64,000 bases of DNA from Actinomycetes bacterium (GTDB taxonomy: Bacteria; Actinomycetota; Acidimicrobiia; IMCC26256; PALSA-610): assembly GCA_025360585.1 (NCBI GenBank), contig JANYBW010000010.1, positions 78,949 to 142,948 of the forward strand, read 5' to 3'. Below, piece after piece: positions 22,898 through 31,567 of the stretch (position 1 is the stretch's first letter; each line of letters starts with the position of its first letter). Made by a program: the position numbers and the translations under genes. The notes beneath the pieces are model-generated. The model did not search any database and was not told the origin of the DNA. It saw only the letters and a program-made list of their open reading frames with translations.

Positions 22898-24460
22898 CTA
22901 CACGCGGGAGTTGCGGCCTTGCCAATGTTCGTCCCGCAGTATCCGTTTCAGCAACTTGCCGCTGTCGGTTCGCGGCAGCTCCTCACGGGTTTCCCACGAA
23001 CGCGGCCGTTTGTACTTTGCGAGCCGTTCCGCCGCAAACGAAGCGAGCTCCTCGAGATCCAGCACCACCCCAACCTTCGCTTGCACCACAGCGTGCACGG
23101 CCTCGCCCCACTCATCGTCGGGCACTCCGAAGACTGCCGCATCCAATACGCCAGCATGCGCATACAAGACGGCTTCGATCTCCGCGGGATAGATGTTCAC
23201 ACCGCCGGAAATAATCATGTCCTTTTTGCGATCGCAGATGTGCACGTACCCTTCGTCGTCGACGTACGCAACATCGCCGACCGATTTCCACGACGTCTCA
23301 TCGTCGAGTTGGGTCAACTGTTCCGACGAACGGTGGTAGCCATCCATGGCTAGCCCAGTGCGCACAAATAGTTCGCCGGCCTCACCGACTCCTGCCACAA
23401 CACCGTCTTCGCGAACGATGCGGATCTCAATGTTTCCATAGGGTTTTCCACACGAGCCGGGCTTGCGCAGTTGGTCTTCCGGCGACAAGACGGTATCAAC
23501 CCCGAGCTCAGTCGAGCCGTACACCTCAAACAAAAACCCGCCGCCAAGCTTCTCAATGAGCTCGCATTTCAACGCGTACGGCACCGGTGCGGCGTTCGCG
23601 ATCAGGCACCGCATCGTCGACATATCGGCTTTCGCCAATTCAGCATCGGATACCGAAACGATCCGTTTCAATTGAGTCGGAGCGCTGAATGTGTTTGTCA
23701 CTCGATGTTGCGCGACTAACCGGATCCATGCGATCGGATCAAACTTGCGCAACACCACGATCGGACGGCCCATCGTATGGCTCAACGAAGCGAACGCTAG
23801 TGGCCCTGAGTGATAAAGCGGACCGGTCGTGAGGTGCACATCGTCGGGTTGGCCGAGTCGCAACTCCCCCAACAACGCACCGACCAACGCCGGATCGGTC
23901 CGCGTTCGCAACGCGCCTTTCGGTTTTCCTGTGGTACCGCTCGTGTAGATCATTTGCGCGCCCGCAGTGCCGCCCCTCGAAACGACTGGTTCATCGGCCG
24001 CTTGGCCATCGAGGAGTTCGGACCATCCGATGCAGTCCTTCGGCGTGTCGCCTCCAAACGAAACCATCGTGCGCACGTTCGGAATCGCATCGCGAACGCC
24101 AACCGCGGTCGCCGCAAACTCCCCATCGATGATGACGATCGCGGCCTCGGAATTGTCGATGACGTAGGCCATTTCTTCACCGTTGAACCGATAGGACAAC
24201 GGCACCGCGACCAGCCCGAGCTTGCGCGCCGCGTGGATGATGACCAGGACTTCGAGTGAGTTCGGGCCGCACCACACCAACCGTTCACCCGGAACCGCAC
24301 CCCGAGCAAGCAGGCCATTTGCGCACTGATTCACCATGGCGTTCAACGCGGTGAAGGTGGTCGTCGAAGCCACACCGCCACCACTCGAATCGACGACGAC
24401 GGCTACCGCGTCGGGCGTGGTTTGGGCATGAATCGCTAACACGTCGGGAGTTGGGCTCAT
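22898..24460 (-). CDS. AMP-forming acyl-CoA synthetase (ANL superfamily)
   Basis: A 520-residue adenylate-forming enzyme that activates a carboxylic acid to an acyl-CoA through acyl-AMP. Hallmarks are the P-loop YTSGTTGKPKGALR, the adenine-binding YGSTELG, the hinge motif SVGDVAYVDDEGYVHICDRKKDMIISGGVNIYPAEIE, and the C-terminal lysine region PRTDSGKLLKRILRD. It is most like medium- or long-chain fatty acyl ligases of the FadD type, but the acid is not predictable. The start is divergent from the GH84 gene with only 20 bases between start codons. Confidence 0.9.
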   Translation of the reverse strand: MSPTPDVLAIHAQTTPDAVAVVVDSSGGGVASTTTFTALNAMVNQCANGLLARGAVPGERLVWCGPNSLEVLVIIHAARKLGLVAVPLSYRFNGEEMAYVIDNSEAAIVIIDGEFAATAVGVRDAIPNVRTMVSFGGDTPKDCIGWSELLDGQAADEPVVSRGGTAGAQMIYTSGTTGKPKGALRTRTDPALVGALLGELRLGQPDDVHLTTGPLYHSGPLAFASLSHTMGRPIVVLRKFDPIAWIRLVAQHRVTNTFSAPTQLKRIVSVSDAELAKADMSTMRCLIANAAPVPYALKCELIEKLGGGFLFEVYGSTELGVDTVLSPEDQLRKPGSCGKPYGNIEIRIVREDGVVAGVGEAGELFVRTGLAMDGYHRSSEQLTQLDDETSWKSVGDVAYVDDEGYVHICDRKKDMIISGGVNIYPAEIEAVLYAHAGVLDAAVFGVPDDEWGEAVHAVVQAKVGVVLDLEELASFAAERLAKYKRPRSWETREELPRTDSGKLLKRILRDEHWQGRNSRV

Positions 24461-24467
24461 AGCCGAT

Positions 24468-24473
24468 TACCTT
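24468..24473 (+). promoter_or_regulatory. -10 box of a probable leaderless GH84 gene
   Basis: TACCTT lies seven bases upstream of the ATG at 24481, within the 20-bp gap to the divergent ligase gene. There is no room for a normal leader, so the mRNA is probably leaderless and the -35 region must lie inside the divergent gene. Confidence 0.35.
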
Positions 24474-24480
24474 AGGCAGG

Positions 24481-25893
24481 ATGTCGTTCGCCGTGCGGGG
24501 AGTAGTGGAGGGTTTTTACGGAACACCCTGGACTCACGCGCAGCGTATCAACATGATCGAGTTCCTCGGACGCCACCAAATGAACGCGTATATGTACGCG
24601 CCAAAAGACGATCTGTTGCACCGAGAGCACTGGCGCACGCCCTATGCGGCCGAACAAATCGAACAGTTCGGCGAACTTGCGCGTCACGGCTCGCAGCACG
24701 GTGTTCGCTTCGGTTTTGCGATCTCGCCCGGCCTCGATATTGACTACGAATCGAACGACGACCGTACCGTGCTGCTCGCAAAATGCGTGTCCGTGCAAAC
24801 GGCAGGGGTCGTTTGGTTCCTGCTTGCCCTCGACGACATTCCCATGGCCGACGGCCTCGCACCGCGCCAAGCAGCGCTTGCGAAGTGGCTTCTCTCGGCC
24901 CTGCGCGACCACAACCCGCAAACTTCGCTCATGGTATGCCCGACGGAATACCTAGGAACCACAGCGTCGCGCTACACCAAAGATCTGGTGGCCACCCTCC
25001 CTCGCGACATTGCGCTGATGTGGACGGGGCCGACGGTATGTTCGCCAACGATCTCGACCGAAGACGCTGCGTCTTGGCGTTCAGCATTTCCGAACCACGA
25101 TCTGATCATCTGGGACAACTATCCCGTCAACGATGGCGCGATGGCGAGCCGTATGCATCTCGGGCCGTACCGCGGCCGATCACACGACCTCGCAACCGTC
25201 GTCGACGGTATTTTGTTGAACCCAATGAATCAACCGGCTGCATCGCAAATTCCGCTCGCGACCGCGGCCGCATATCTCGCAGACCCCGCGGCCTACGACG
25301 CCGACGCGGCATTTATCAACGCATGCCCCGACGACCAGACTGCCGTAATCGCGCGGGCGTGTTTCGACGGTCCCTGCAATCCTCCAAGCACCCTCCCACT
25401 CGCTCAGGCCATCGGCGCGTTGATAACCGCAACCGGTACCGCAACCGACGCTCGTGACAACGAACGGGCGATCCGGGTCCGCGATAACATCAGAGGAACG
25501 TTGCTTTTTTCGAAAACTGCGGCCAAAAAGTCGCTCGTCGCGGCCACCGGTTTTGCAACCGAAATCGCTCCGTGGGCGCAACGCATCGCGGTCGAGTGTC
25601 GGGCAGGGATCGCGGCGCTGAACGTGCTCGACCTTTGCGACGAATCCAACCCGGAACCCGACGTCCTGGCGATTATGGGCGCAATGTTCGCGCTGAGTTT
25701 TCATTGGGCGCAAGCGCGACGCAGCGAGCACGTTGTGTTCGGACCACGATTCGCGCTCTACCCTGCCATCGTGATGCATCACAGTGGCCAACCGACATTT
25801 CGCGCTCGTGAAGGAATCCTCGAGGACTGCAACGCGATCGATGCGTTGTGCCGGATCGCGTGCGCGGCCGCGGATCGAGCAAGCGAACAATGA
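24481..25893 (+). CDS. GH84-family beta-N-acetylglucosaminidase (O-GlcNAcase/NagJ-like)
   Basis: A 470-residue glycoside hydrolase. The N-terminal VRGVVEGFYGTPWTHAQR, the strand NAYMYAPKDD and the catalytic Asp pair D118-D119 in FLLALDDIP are the GH84 pattern, in which neighbouring acids act with the substrate acetamido group to cut terminal beta-GlcNAc. ISPGLDIDY, VCPTEYLG, LMWTGPTV and IWDNYPVND are further conserved barrel segments. No signal peptide is seen, so the enzyme should be cytoplasmic, unlike the secreted clostridial forms. It overlaps the next gene by four bases and heads a three-gene cluster with a glycosyltransferase and nagA, suggesting amino-sugar turnover. Confidence 0.9.
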   Translation: MSFAVRGVVEGFYGTPWTHAQRINMIEFLGRHQMNAYMYAPKDDLLHREHWRTPYAAEQIEQFGELARHGSQHGVRFGFAISPGLDIDYESNDDRTVLLAKCVSVQTAGVVWFLLALDDIPMADGLAPRQAALAKWLLSALRDHNPQTSLMVCPTEYLGTTASRYTKDLVATLPRDIALMWTGPTVCSPTISTEDAASWRSAFPNHDLIIWDNYPVNDGAMASRMHLGPYRGRSHDLATVVDGILLNPMNQPAASQIPLATAAAYLADPAAYDADAAFINACPDDQTAVIARACFDGPCNPPSTLPLAQAIGALITATGTATDARDNERAIRVRDNIRGTLLFSKTAAKKSLVAATGFATEIAPWAQRIAVECRAGIAALNVLDLCDESNPEPDVLAIMGAMFALSFHWAQARRSEHVVFGPRFALYPAIVMHHSGQPTFRAREGILEDCNAIDALCRIACAAADRASEQ

Positions 25894-26618
25894 CCGTCAC
25901 GTTAAGTGTTGTTATGCCTGCGTTCAACGAAGCCACAATACTGCAAACGTCGGTTGCCGAAGTTGCGCAGGGGCTCCGCGAACGCTCGATCGACTTCGAA
26001 ATTATCGTCGTTGAAAACGGTTCCCGCGATGGGACGCTCGAGTTAGCAAAATCGCTTGCCGCCGACCATCCGGAACTCATCGTCGAAACCCTCGGGACCG
26101 CGGATTACGGCGCGGCGTTACGTCATGGATTACTGATCGCACAAGGTTCTACCGTGGTGAATTTTGATTGCGATTATTACGACCTCGGGTTCTTAGATCA
26201 AGCGATCGCAATGGTCGCGAAAGAATCTGGGCCAGCGATCGTTGTCGGTTCGAAACGCGGCGATGGATCGGATGATCAACGCGCCTGGCCCCGCCGTTTG
26301 GTCACCATGGTCTTTTCAACGATTCTGCACGTCGGCTATGGGCTCAAGGTCTCAGATACCCACGGCATGAAAGCAATGCGCCGTGCTGCCGTCGCGCCCT
26401 ATGCGAAACAGTGCCATTTGGGGCGCGATTTGTTTGATACGGAGCTGATTTTGCGCGTCGAACGTGCGGGCCTGCCCACCGATGAGATCGCGGTGACCGT
26501 TGAGGAACGGCGCCCGGCGCGCACATCAATTTTGCGGCGGGTCCCTCGCACTCTGACTGGGCTCGCAAGACTGTGGTTCGCGCTGCGGGACCACTCCGCG
26601 CGCCAACGCACGGCGTAG
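25890..26618 (+). CDS. family 2 glycosyltransferase (dolichol-phosphate-mannose-synthase-like)
   Basis: A 242-residue GT-A glycosyltransferase. It starts MTVTLSVVMPAFNEA, has the nucleotide-binding VVENGSRDGTLELAKSLA, the GYGAALRHG-like segment DYGAALRHGLLIAQG, and a metal-binding DCDYYDLGFLDQ (D-x-D). No membrane helix is seen. The ATG overlaps the GH84 stop (ATGA), so the two are coupled. The sugar donor and acceptor are unknown; a role in transferring or remodelling an amino-sugar conjugate is suggested by its neighbours only. Confidence 0.85.
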   Translation: MTVTLSVVMPAFNEATILQTSVAEVAQGLRERSIDFEIIVVENGSRDGTLELAKSLAADHPELIVETLGTADYGAALRHGLLIAQGSTVVNFDCDYYDLGFLDQAIAMVAKESGPAIVVGSKRGDGSDDQRAWPRRLVTMVFSTILHVGYGLKVSDTHGMKAMRRAAVAPYAKQCHLGRDLFDTELILRVERAGLPTDEIAVTVEERRPARTSILRRVPRTLTGLARLWFALRDHSARQRTA

Positions 26619-26628
26619 CGTCCGCGAG

Positions 26629-27708
26629 ATGCCTACGATCATCGGCCGCAACGCAACCGTGCGCTACGAGCAACACACGATCACGGCTGTCGAATCCGGC
26701 GATATCAACTGCGACCAATACGTGGTTCCGGGCTTTGTCGATATTCAAGTCAACGGCATCGACGAAATCGATTTCGGCATAGCGCGCGACGAACACGCGA
26801 TAGCTGACGCGCTCGATCGCATGACGGCGCATGGTACGACCTCCTGTTTGCCAACCGTCGTCAGCGCGAAACTCGATCAGTACGACGCGATGCTCGACCG
26901 TGTACGGCGTGCACGCGAACTCGACGATGCCGCGACTCGGTGTTCAATTCTCGGCGTGCATCTCGAAGGGCCGTTTCTCGGTGGTGCCCCCGGCGCACAT
27001 CCGCAGCACCTCATCCGAAACGTCGAACTCGATTGGCTACGAACGACACTCGACCGCCACGCGGACTTGATCAAGCTCATCACACTTGCGCCCGAAGCCG
27101 ACCCTGGATTCGAAGGCATCAAATTGTGCCGTGAATACGGGGTATTTGTCGCGCTCGGGCACAGCGATTGCAGCTATGAAACGGCAATCGCCGCCGTTGA
27201 TGCCGGCGCGACCATCGCGACGCACCTCTACAACGGCATGAGTGGCTTACATCACCGCAACCCCGGCCTCGCGACGGCAGCCCTACTCGACGACCGAATC
27301 ACACCGTCGATCATCGCGGATCTCCACCACGTCAGTGCGCCTGCGCTGCGAGTGGCGTTCGCGGCAAAAGCACGACTCGCGCTGATCACCGATGCCGTTG
27401 CGCCGGGCGCCGGCGAGTCGGGCAGTATGAAGATCGAGCAGCGCGGCGGAGTGGTGTTTCTGCAAGACGGCACGCTGGCCGGCGCGGTGATCCACATGAT
27501 CGACGCGTTCAACAATTGCGTGACGCTTGGGCTTTCCATCGAACGAGTAGCCAAGATGGCAGCCACGTATCCGTGCGACGCGATTGAGGTAGCTGATCGA
27601 GGGCGACTCACCCCCGGCGCCCGTGCCGATCTCGTGACGCTCAAGACCCAAGACGGCAACCTCACCATCCAACAAGTCCTCGTCCAAGGCCTCCCCTGTG
27701 TCCCATGA
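26629..27708 (+). CDS. nagA: N-acetylglucosamine-6-phosphate deacetylase
   Basis: A 359-residue amidohydrolase that converts GlcNAc-6-phosphate to glucosamine-6-phosphate and acetate. Motifs in order: VVPGFVDIQVNG, GTTSCLPTVVS, the metal-binding LGVHLEGPFL with GAHPQHLI, ALGHSDCSYE, ATHLYNGMSGLHHRNPG, the active-site Asp in LITDAVAPG and the C-terminal GRLTPGARADLV. It starts 10 bases after the glycosyltransferase. The last codons and the TGA lie inside a 52-bp palindromic element, so the C-terminal tail (GLPCVP) was probably supplied by that element. No nagB or nagK is in the window. Confidence 0.92.
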   Translation: MPTIIGRNATVRYEQHTITAVESGDINCDQYVVPGFVDIQVNGIDEIDFGIARDEHAIADALDRMTAHGTTSCLPTVVSAKLDQYDAMLDRVRRARELDDAATRCSILGVHLEGPFLGGAPGAHPQHLIRNVELDWLRTTLDRHADLIKLITLAPEADPGFEGIKLCREYGVFVALGHSDCSYETAIAAVDAGATIATHLYNGMSGLHHRNPGLATAALLDDRITPSIIADLHHVSAPALRVAFAAKARLALITDAVAPGAGESGSMKIEQRGGVVFLQDGTLAGAVIHMIDAFNNCVTLGLSIERVAKMAATYPCDAIEVADRGRLTPGARADLVTLKTQDGNLTIQQVLVQGLPCVP

Positions 27709-27744
27709 ATGTTCCACCGGTGGAAGATTCGTGGGACACAGGGG
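27693..27744. repeat. 52-bp palindromic element at the nagA stop (copy 1)
   Basis: Two 26-bp arms (27693-27718 and 27719-27744) are inverted repeats with two mismatches. The left arm contains TGTGTCCCATGAATGTTCC and the right arm GGAAGATTCGTGGGACACA. A degenerate copy occurs at 49398-49474. On RNA it would form a long hairpin ending nagA transcripts. The right arm merges into the G-rich minisatellite. Confidence 0.85.
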
Positions 27745-27837
27745 GCCGGGACACAGGGGGTCGGGACACAGGGGGTCGGGACACAGGGGGTCGGGACACA
27801 GGGGGCCAGGGCACAGGGGGCCAGGGCACAGGGGGCC
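27733..27837 (+). repeat. 15-bp G-rich minisatellite, seven units
   Basis: Seven contiguous 15-bp units of the form GGGACACAGGGGGYC (the last two AGGGCACAGGGGGCC) cover 27733-27837. The unit is the outer end of the adjacent palindrome, so the array probably grew from it. Runs of three and five G on the plus strand give high G-quadruplex potential, in the leader of the next gene 16 bp downstream. Confidence 0.92.
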
Positions 27838-27853
27838 GGGGTAGGTTGGACGG

Positions 27854-28246
27854 ATGCAGATTGTTTCGGCTCTCTTTATGGACAACGTCGACTTCCGGCG
27901 CGAATACGACGGCGGCCCCACCAAGATCGACATCACCGGCGCCTACTTTTCAACGGCAGTCAGCGGCGCGTTTCCCGCGCATCTCACACCGCACCTCCTT
28001 GTACTGTTACGCGCCGAAGATGAAGCGGCAAGAGCCGGAACACTCGTTGTGACCTTCTGCAAAGAAGGCACCGACGACGAAGTCGGACGGCACAGCTCGC
28101 CGGTCATGATTCAAGCCCCCGGCAAATTCTTCTACCAACTTGTGCGTCCAGAGCTCACGTTCGACGAACCAGGCACGATCGAAGCACGGTGCGTGATCAC
28201 CGAAACTGGGTCCGCCGTCACGACACCACTGACCGTCCTCCAGTAG
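27854..28246 (+). CDS. conserved hypothetical protein, probably all-beta
   Basis: A 130-residue protein starting MQIVSALFMDNVDFRREYDGGPTKIDITGAYF. Alternating short hydrophobic strands (HLLVLLRAE, GTLVVTFCKEG, GKFFYQLVRPELTF, GTIEARCVI) suggest a beta-sandwich, and the general pattern resembles actinobacterial proteins of the DUF6941 type; that assignment is from memory and tentative. No signal peptide, membrane segment or catalytic motif is seen. GGGGTAGG upstream may act as the ribosome-binding site and is part of the G-rich stretch. It precedes the FIST gene by 30 bp. Confidence 0.7.
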   Translation: MQIVSALFMDNVDFRREYDGGPTKIDITGAYFSTAVSGAFPAHLTPHLLVLLRAEDEAARAGTLVVTFCKEGTDDEVGRHSSPVMIQAPGKFFYQLVRPELTFDEPGTIEARCVITETGSAVTTPLTVLQ

Positions 28247-28276
28247 CTGTCCGGTTTGCCCCTTTAGTCACTCTGC

Positions 28277-29491
28277 GTGACCGTCGAAGCTATTCGCAGC
28301 ATGACTCGTTACGCAGCGTCACTCTCCCAGCACCCAATTCCGGTCGAAGCCGTCGGCGAATGTGTCGGCGAACTTCTTGAACGGTTCGGTACGTTAAAGC
28401 CCGACCTCGTCGTGGTCTTTGCCAGCGAGCATTACGTCGGGGCGATGGCCGATATCAACGATGCGATTCAAAAACTGCTGGAACCAGAATCACTCATCGG
28501 TTGCACAGCAGCGGCAGTCGCCGGCGGCGGAGTTGAGGTCGAAGACGGCCCCGCGCTCAGTATGTGGGCGGCGCACTGGGGCGGTGGTCGCACGACCGCA
28601 ATGCACCTTGCGACCGAACAAGATGGCGACAACACCCGCATCGTTGGCTGGCCTGAGGATCTTGAAGCTCGCGGAACGTTGCTGATGCTCACCGATCCTT
28701 TCAGTTTCCCAACTCCTGATTTTCTCGCGATGGCGAACGCGAATCTTGGCGATCTCACGATTGTGGGTGGGCTCGCCAGCGCGGCGCGGGGCCCCGGCGG
28801 CAATCGACTCTTGATCAACGACCGAGAAGTCACCAACGGAGCGGTCGCAGTGCTGCTTGATGCACGCGTCCCCACGTGGGCGGCGGTCTCCCAAGGTTGC
28901 CGTCCGATCGGCCAACCGATGACAATCACGAAAGCCCAACGCAACGTCATTCAGGAGCTCGCCGGTCAACCCGCATTCACCCGGCTCCAAGAAGTCGCGG
29001 CGGCCATGCCCGAAGAAGAGCGCGAGCTCCTTCGCAACGGCCTCCACGTCGGGGTCGTTGTCGATGAACACAAAATTGATTTCAGCCGTGGCGATTTTCT
29101 GGTCCGCAACGTGCTCGGCGCCGATCCTGCGCAAGGATCCGTTGCGGTCGGCGAGTTTCTCGAAGTCGGACAAACCGTGCAGTTCCACGTTCGCGACGCG
29201 GCTTCGGCCGACGAGGATTTGCGAGTGGTCGGCGGCAAGGCTGTCCGTGGAAATCGCAGTGCCCAAGCGGCGTTGCTCTTCACCTGCAACGGACGTGGCC
29301 GGCATCTCTTCGGAACTCCAAATCACGATGCCGAGCTCCTCCAGGAACTGGGCGACGACAACCTCGCGCTCACCGGCATGTTCTGTGGTGGCGAAATCGG
29401 TCCGGTTGGCGGACGGACCTTTCTGCACGGTTTCACTGCGAGCATGGCGCTTTTCGGCGACGAATTTGTGTTGGACGAAGTCGATATTTGA
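28277..29491 (+). CDS. FIST-domain sensory protein
   Basis: A 404-residue protein with FIST N and FIST C domains, proposed small-molecule (possibly amino-acid) sensing modules. Seen are LVVVFASEHYV, the glycine-rich LIGCTAAAVAGGGVEVEDGPALSMW, LTIVGGLASAARGPGGNRLLIND and the C-terminal GNRSAQAALLFTCNGRG, DNLALTGMFCGGEIGPVGGRTFLHGFTASMALF, which are characteristic. No signalling domain is attached, so it works alone or with a partner. The start is GTG (28277), eight bases after a TTTAGT box, so it may be leaderless. Confidence 0.87.
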   Translation: MTVEAIRSMTRYAASLSQHPIPVEAVGECVGELLERFGTLKPDLVVVFASEHYVGAMADINDAIQKLLEPESLIGCTAAAVAGGGVEVEDGPALSMWAAHWGGGRTTAMHLATEQDGDNTRIVGWPEDLEARGTLLMLTDPFSFPTPDFLAMANANLGDLTIVGGLASAARGPGGNRLLINDREVTNGAVAVLLDARVPTWAAVSQGCRPIGQPMTITKAQRNVIQELAGQPAFTRLQEVAAAMPEEERELLRNGLHVGVVVDEHKIDFSRGDFLVRNVLGADPAQGSVAVGEFLEVGQTVQFHVRDAASADEDLRVVGGKAVRGNRSAQAALLFTCNGRGRHLFGTPNHDAELLQELGDDNLALTGMFCGGEIGPVGGRTFLHGFTASMALFGDEFVLDEVDI

Positions 29492-29551
29492 AACCTGCTC
29501 TAGAGGGCAACACCATCTAGTGTCGACCCCTAGCGGAAGGGGTCCAACATC

Positions 29552-31546
29552 GTGTCGAACGCCGAACTCGAAACTCTCGCAGTCAACGTCATTCGTGGCC
29601 TTTCAATGGATGCGGTACAAGCCGCGAATTCAGGCCACCCAGGTACTCCGATGGCGCTCGCGCCCCTTGCGCATGTGCTCTATACGCGGGTGATGAACTA
29701 CGACGCGAGCGACCCGCAATGGTTCGATCGGGATCGCTTTGTGCTTTCTGCCGGCCACGCGTCGATGCTGTTGTACTCAACCCTGTACCTCACCGGTTTT
29801 GGCCTGACGCTCGATGATCTCAAAGCGTTTCGGCAGTGGGGATCCGCGACTCCCGGGCACCCCGAGTACGGTCACACCGCGGGCGTAGAGGTCACTACAG
29901 GACCACTCGGCCAGGGTTTCGCGAACGGGGTCGGCCTCGCGCTTGCCGAAAAGCATTTGCGCGAACGTTTCGGCGCGCAAGTCTGTGATCACAGTGTGTT
30001 CGCGATCTGTGGCGACGGCGATCTCATGGAAGGCGTCACCCACGAAGCCGCGTCGCTCGCAGGCCATCTGAAACTCGGCAAGTTGGTGTACGTATACGAC
30101 GACAATCACATCACGATCGATGGCCCCACCGAACTCGCCTACAGCGACAACGTGCGGCTGCGCTTCGAAGGGTACGGCTGGCATGTGATCGAACTCGGCG
30201 AAGTCGCCGAAGATCTCGACGCGCTCGAAGCCGGTTTACGGGCCGGGATCGCAGAATCCGATCGTCCAACCTTGCTGATTTTACGCAGCCACATTGGCTA
30301 CCCATCGCCGAAGGTCACCGATACCTCCGAAGCTCACGGTAACCCGTTGGGTGCCGAAGAAATCGCGATCACCAAAGCCATCATGGGCCTTCCGATCGAC
30401 GAATCGTTTTACGCGCCGACTGAAGTAGTGGACTTCTACCGAACCGCAGGTTCACGCGGCGCGGCGAAACGCAACGAGCGCGAACAACAGCGCGCCAGTT
30501 GGGCGACCACCAATCCTGAACGCGCAGCCGAACTCGATGCGTGCATCGGCCAGCGCGGGCTCGACGGCTGGGAAGCCAAACTGCCCACATGGGCGGTAGG
30601 CGAATCCGTCGCAACTCGTAACGCGAGCAAAGATGTTCTCGCCGCGGTCTTCGATGTTGTTCCTGGCCTCGTTGGCGGAGGCGCAGACCTCACCGGTAAC
30701 ACCGGCACGTTGATCAAAAGTGGCGGAACCGTCACTGATTCCGATGCTTCAGGGCGCATCGTGCACTTCGGTATTCGCGAACACGGCATGGGTTCCATAG
30801 CGAATGGCATGTCGGTTTCCGCGACGTTGCCGTTCGTCGGAACGTTCTTTGTCTTCTCCGATTACATGCGCCCACCCGCACGCATCGCCGCGCTTTCGCA
30901 CCACAAAGTCGCGTTCGTTTGGACCCACGATTCGGTAGGGGTCGGAGAAGACGGGCCCACGCACCAACCAGTCGAACAGCTCGCCTCGCTCCGGGCGTTG
31001 CCGGGGCTCAAGGTGATTCGTCCAGCCGACGCGAACGAAACCGCGCACGCATGGAAGTGTCACATCAACGGCACCGGCCCAACCGCGCTGTTACTCACTC
31101 GGCAAAATACGCCCGTGCTCGATGGCACCGCGGACCGCGGCGCGACGGGAGTGGCGAACGGTGCGTACGTGCTCGTCGATGAAACGAACCGCGACCACAT
31201 CGATCTCGTACTCATCGGCACCGGTTCTGAAGTTGCGCATTGCGTCGGCGCCGCCGCGGTACTGAGCAGCGCTGGGCATTCCGTGCGCGTGGTATCGATG
31301 CCTTCCTGGGATGCGTTTGAGCTTCAGCCCGCTGAATATCGTGCCGAAGTATTGCCGCCAGGAGTTCCGACGCTCGCCGTTGAAGCTGGGGTGAGCTTCG
31401 GCTGGTCGAAGTACGCCGACGATGTCGTGGCCATTGATCGTTTCGGTGCTTCAGCACCTGGCGGCAAGCTCATGACGGAGTTCGGATACTCCACTCATGG
31501 TGTCGTTCAACGAGCGCGGGCCTTGCTCGCGCTCGATCAGCTCTAG
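29552..31546 (+). CDS. tkt: transketolase
   Basis: A 664-residue thiamine-diphosphate enzyme of the pentose phosphate pathway, moving two-carbon units between sugar phosphates. The full-length pattern is present: NSGHPGTPMALAPLAHVLY, TTGPLGQGFANGVGLALAEK, the ThDP motif GDGDLMEGVTHEAASLAGHLKLGKLVYVYDDN, SFYAPTEV, the pyrimidine-domain FGIREHGMG and THDSVGVGEDGPTHQPVEQLA. Translation starts at GTG (29552) after GGAAGGGG. It is followed 21 bp later by tal and then by zwf, an actinobacterial pentose-phosphate arrangement. Confidence 0.96.
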   Translation: MSNAELETLAVNVIRGLSMDAVQAANSGHPGTPMALAPLAHVLYTRVMNYDASDPQWFDRDRFVLSAGHASMLLYSTLYLTGFGLTLDDLKAFRQWGSATPGHPEYGHTAGVEVTTGPLGQGFANGVGLALAEKHLRERFGAQVCDHSVFAICGDGDLMEGVTHEAASLAGHLKLGKLVYVYDDNHITIDGPTELAYSDNVRLRFEGYGWHVIELGEVAEDLDALEAGLRAGIAESDRPTLLILRSHIGYPSPKVTDTSEAHGNPLGAEEIAITKAIMGLPIDESFYAPTEVVDFYRTAGSRGAAKRNEREQQRASWATTNPERAAELDACIGQRGLDGWEAKLPTWAVGESVATRNASKDVLAAVFDVVPGLVGGGADLTGNTGTLIKSGGTVTDSDASGRIVHFGIREHGMGSIANGMSVSATLPFVGTFFVFSDYMRPPARIAALSHHKVAFVWTHDSVGVGEDGPTHQPVEQLASLRALPGLKVIRPADANETAHAWKCHINGTGPTALLLTRQNTPVLDGTADRGATGVANGAYVLVDETNRDHIDLVLIGTGSEVAHCVGAAAVLSSAGHSVRVVSMPSWDAFELQPAEYRAEVLPPGVPTLAVEAGVSFGWSKYADDVVAIDRFGASAPGGKLMTEFGYSTHGVVQRARALLALDQL

Positions 31547-31567
31547 TTCAATCAATCAAGGTGTGTG

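Noticed and set aside
24472..24921. 149-codon minus-strand frame opposite the GH84 gene start
   Set aside because: It is antisense to a strongly supported GH84 N-terminus and shows no motif.
27733..27837. possible CRISPR array
   Set aside because: Units are contiguous 15-mers without spacers, and there are no cas genes in the window.
27705..28052. ORFs through the 15-bp minisatellite encoding DTGGR or PDPLC repeats
   Set aside because: A 15-bp repeat is open in several frames by default; the coding signal of the downstream gene is in a different frame starting at 27854.
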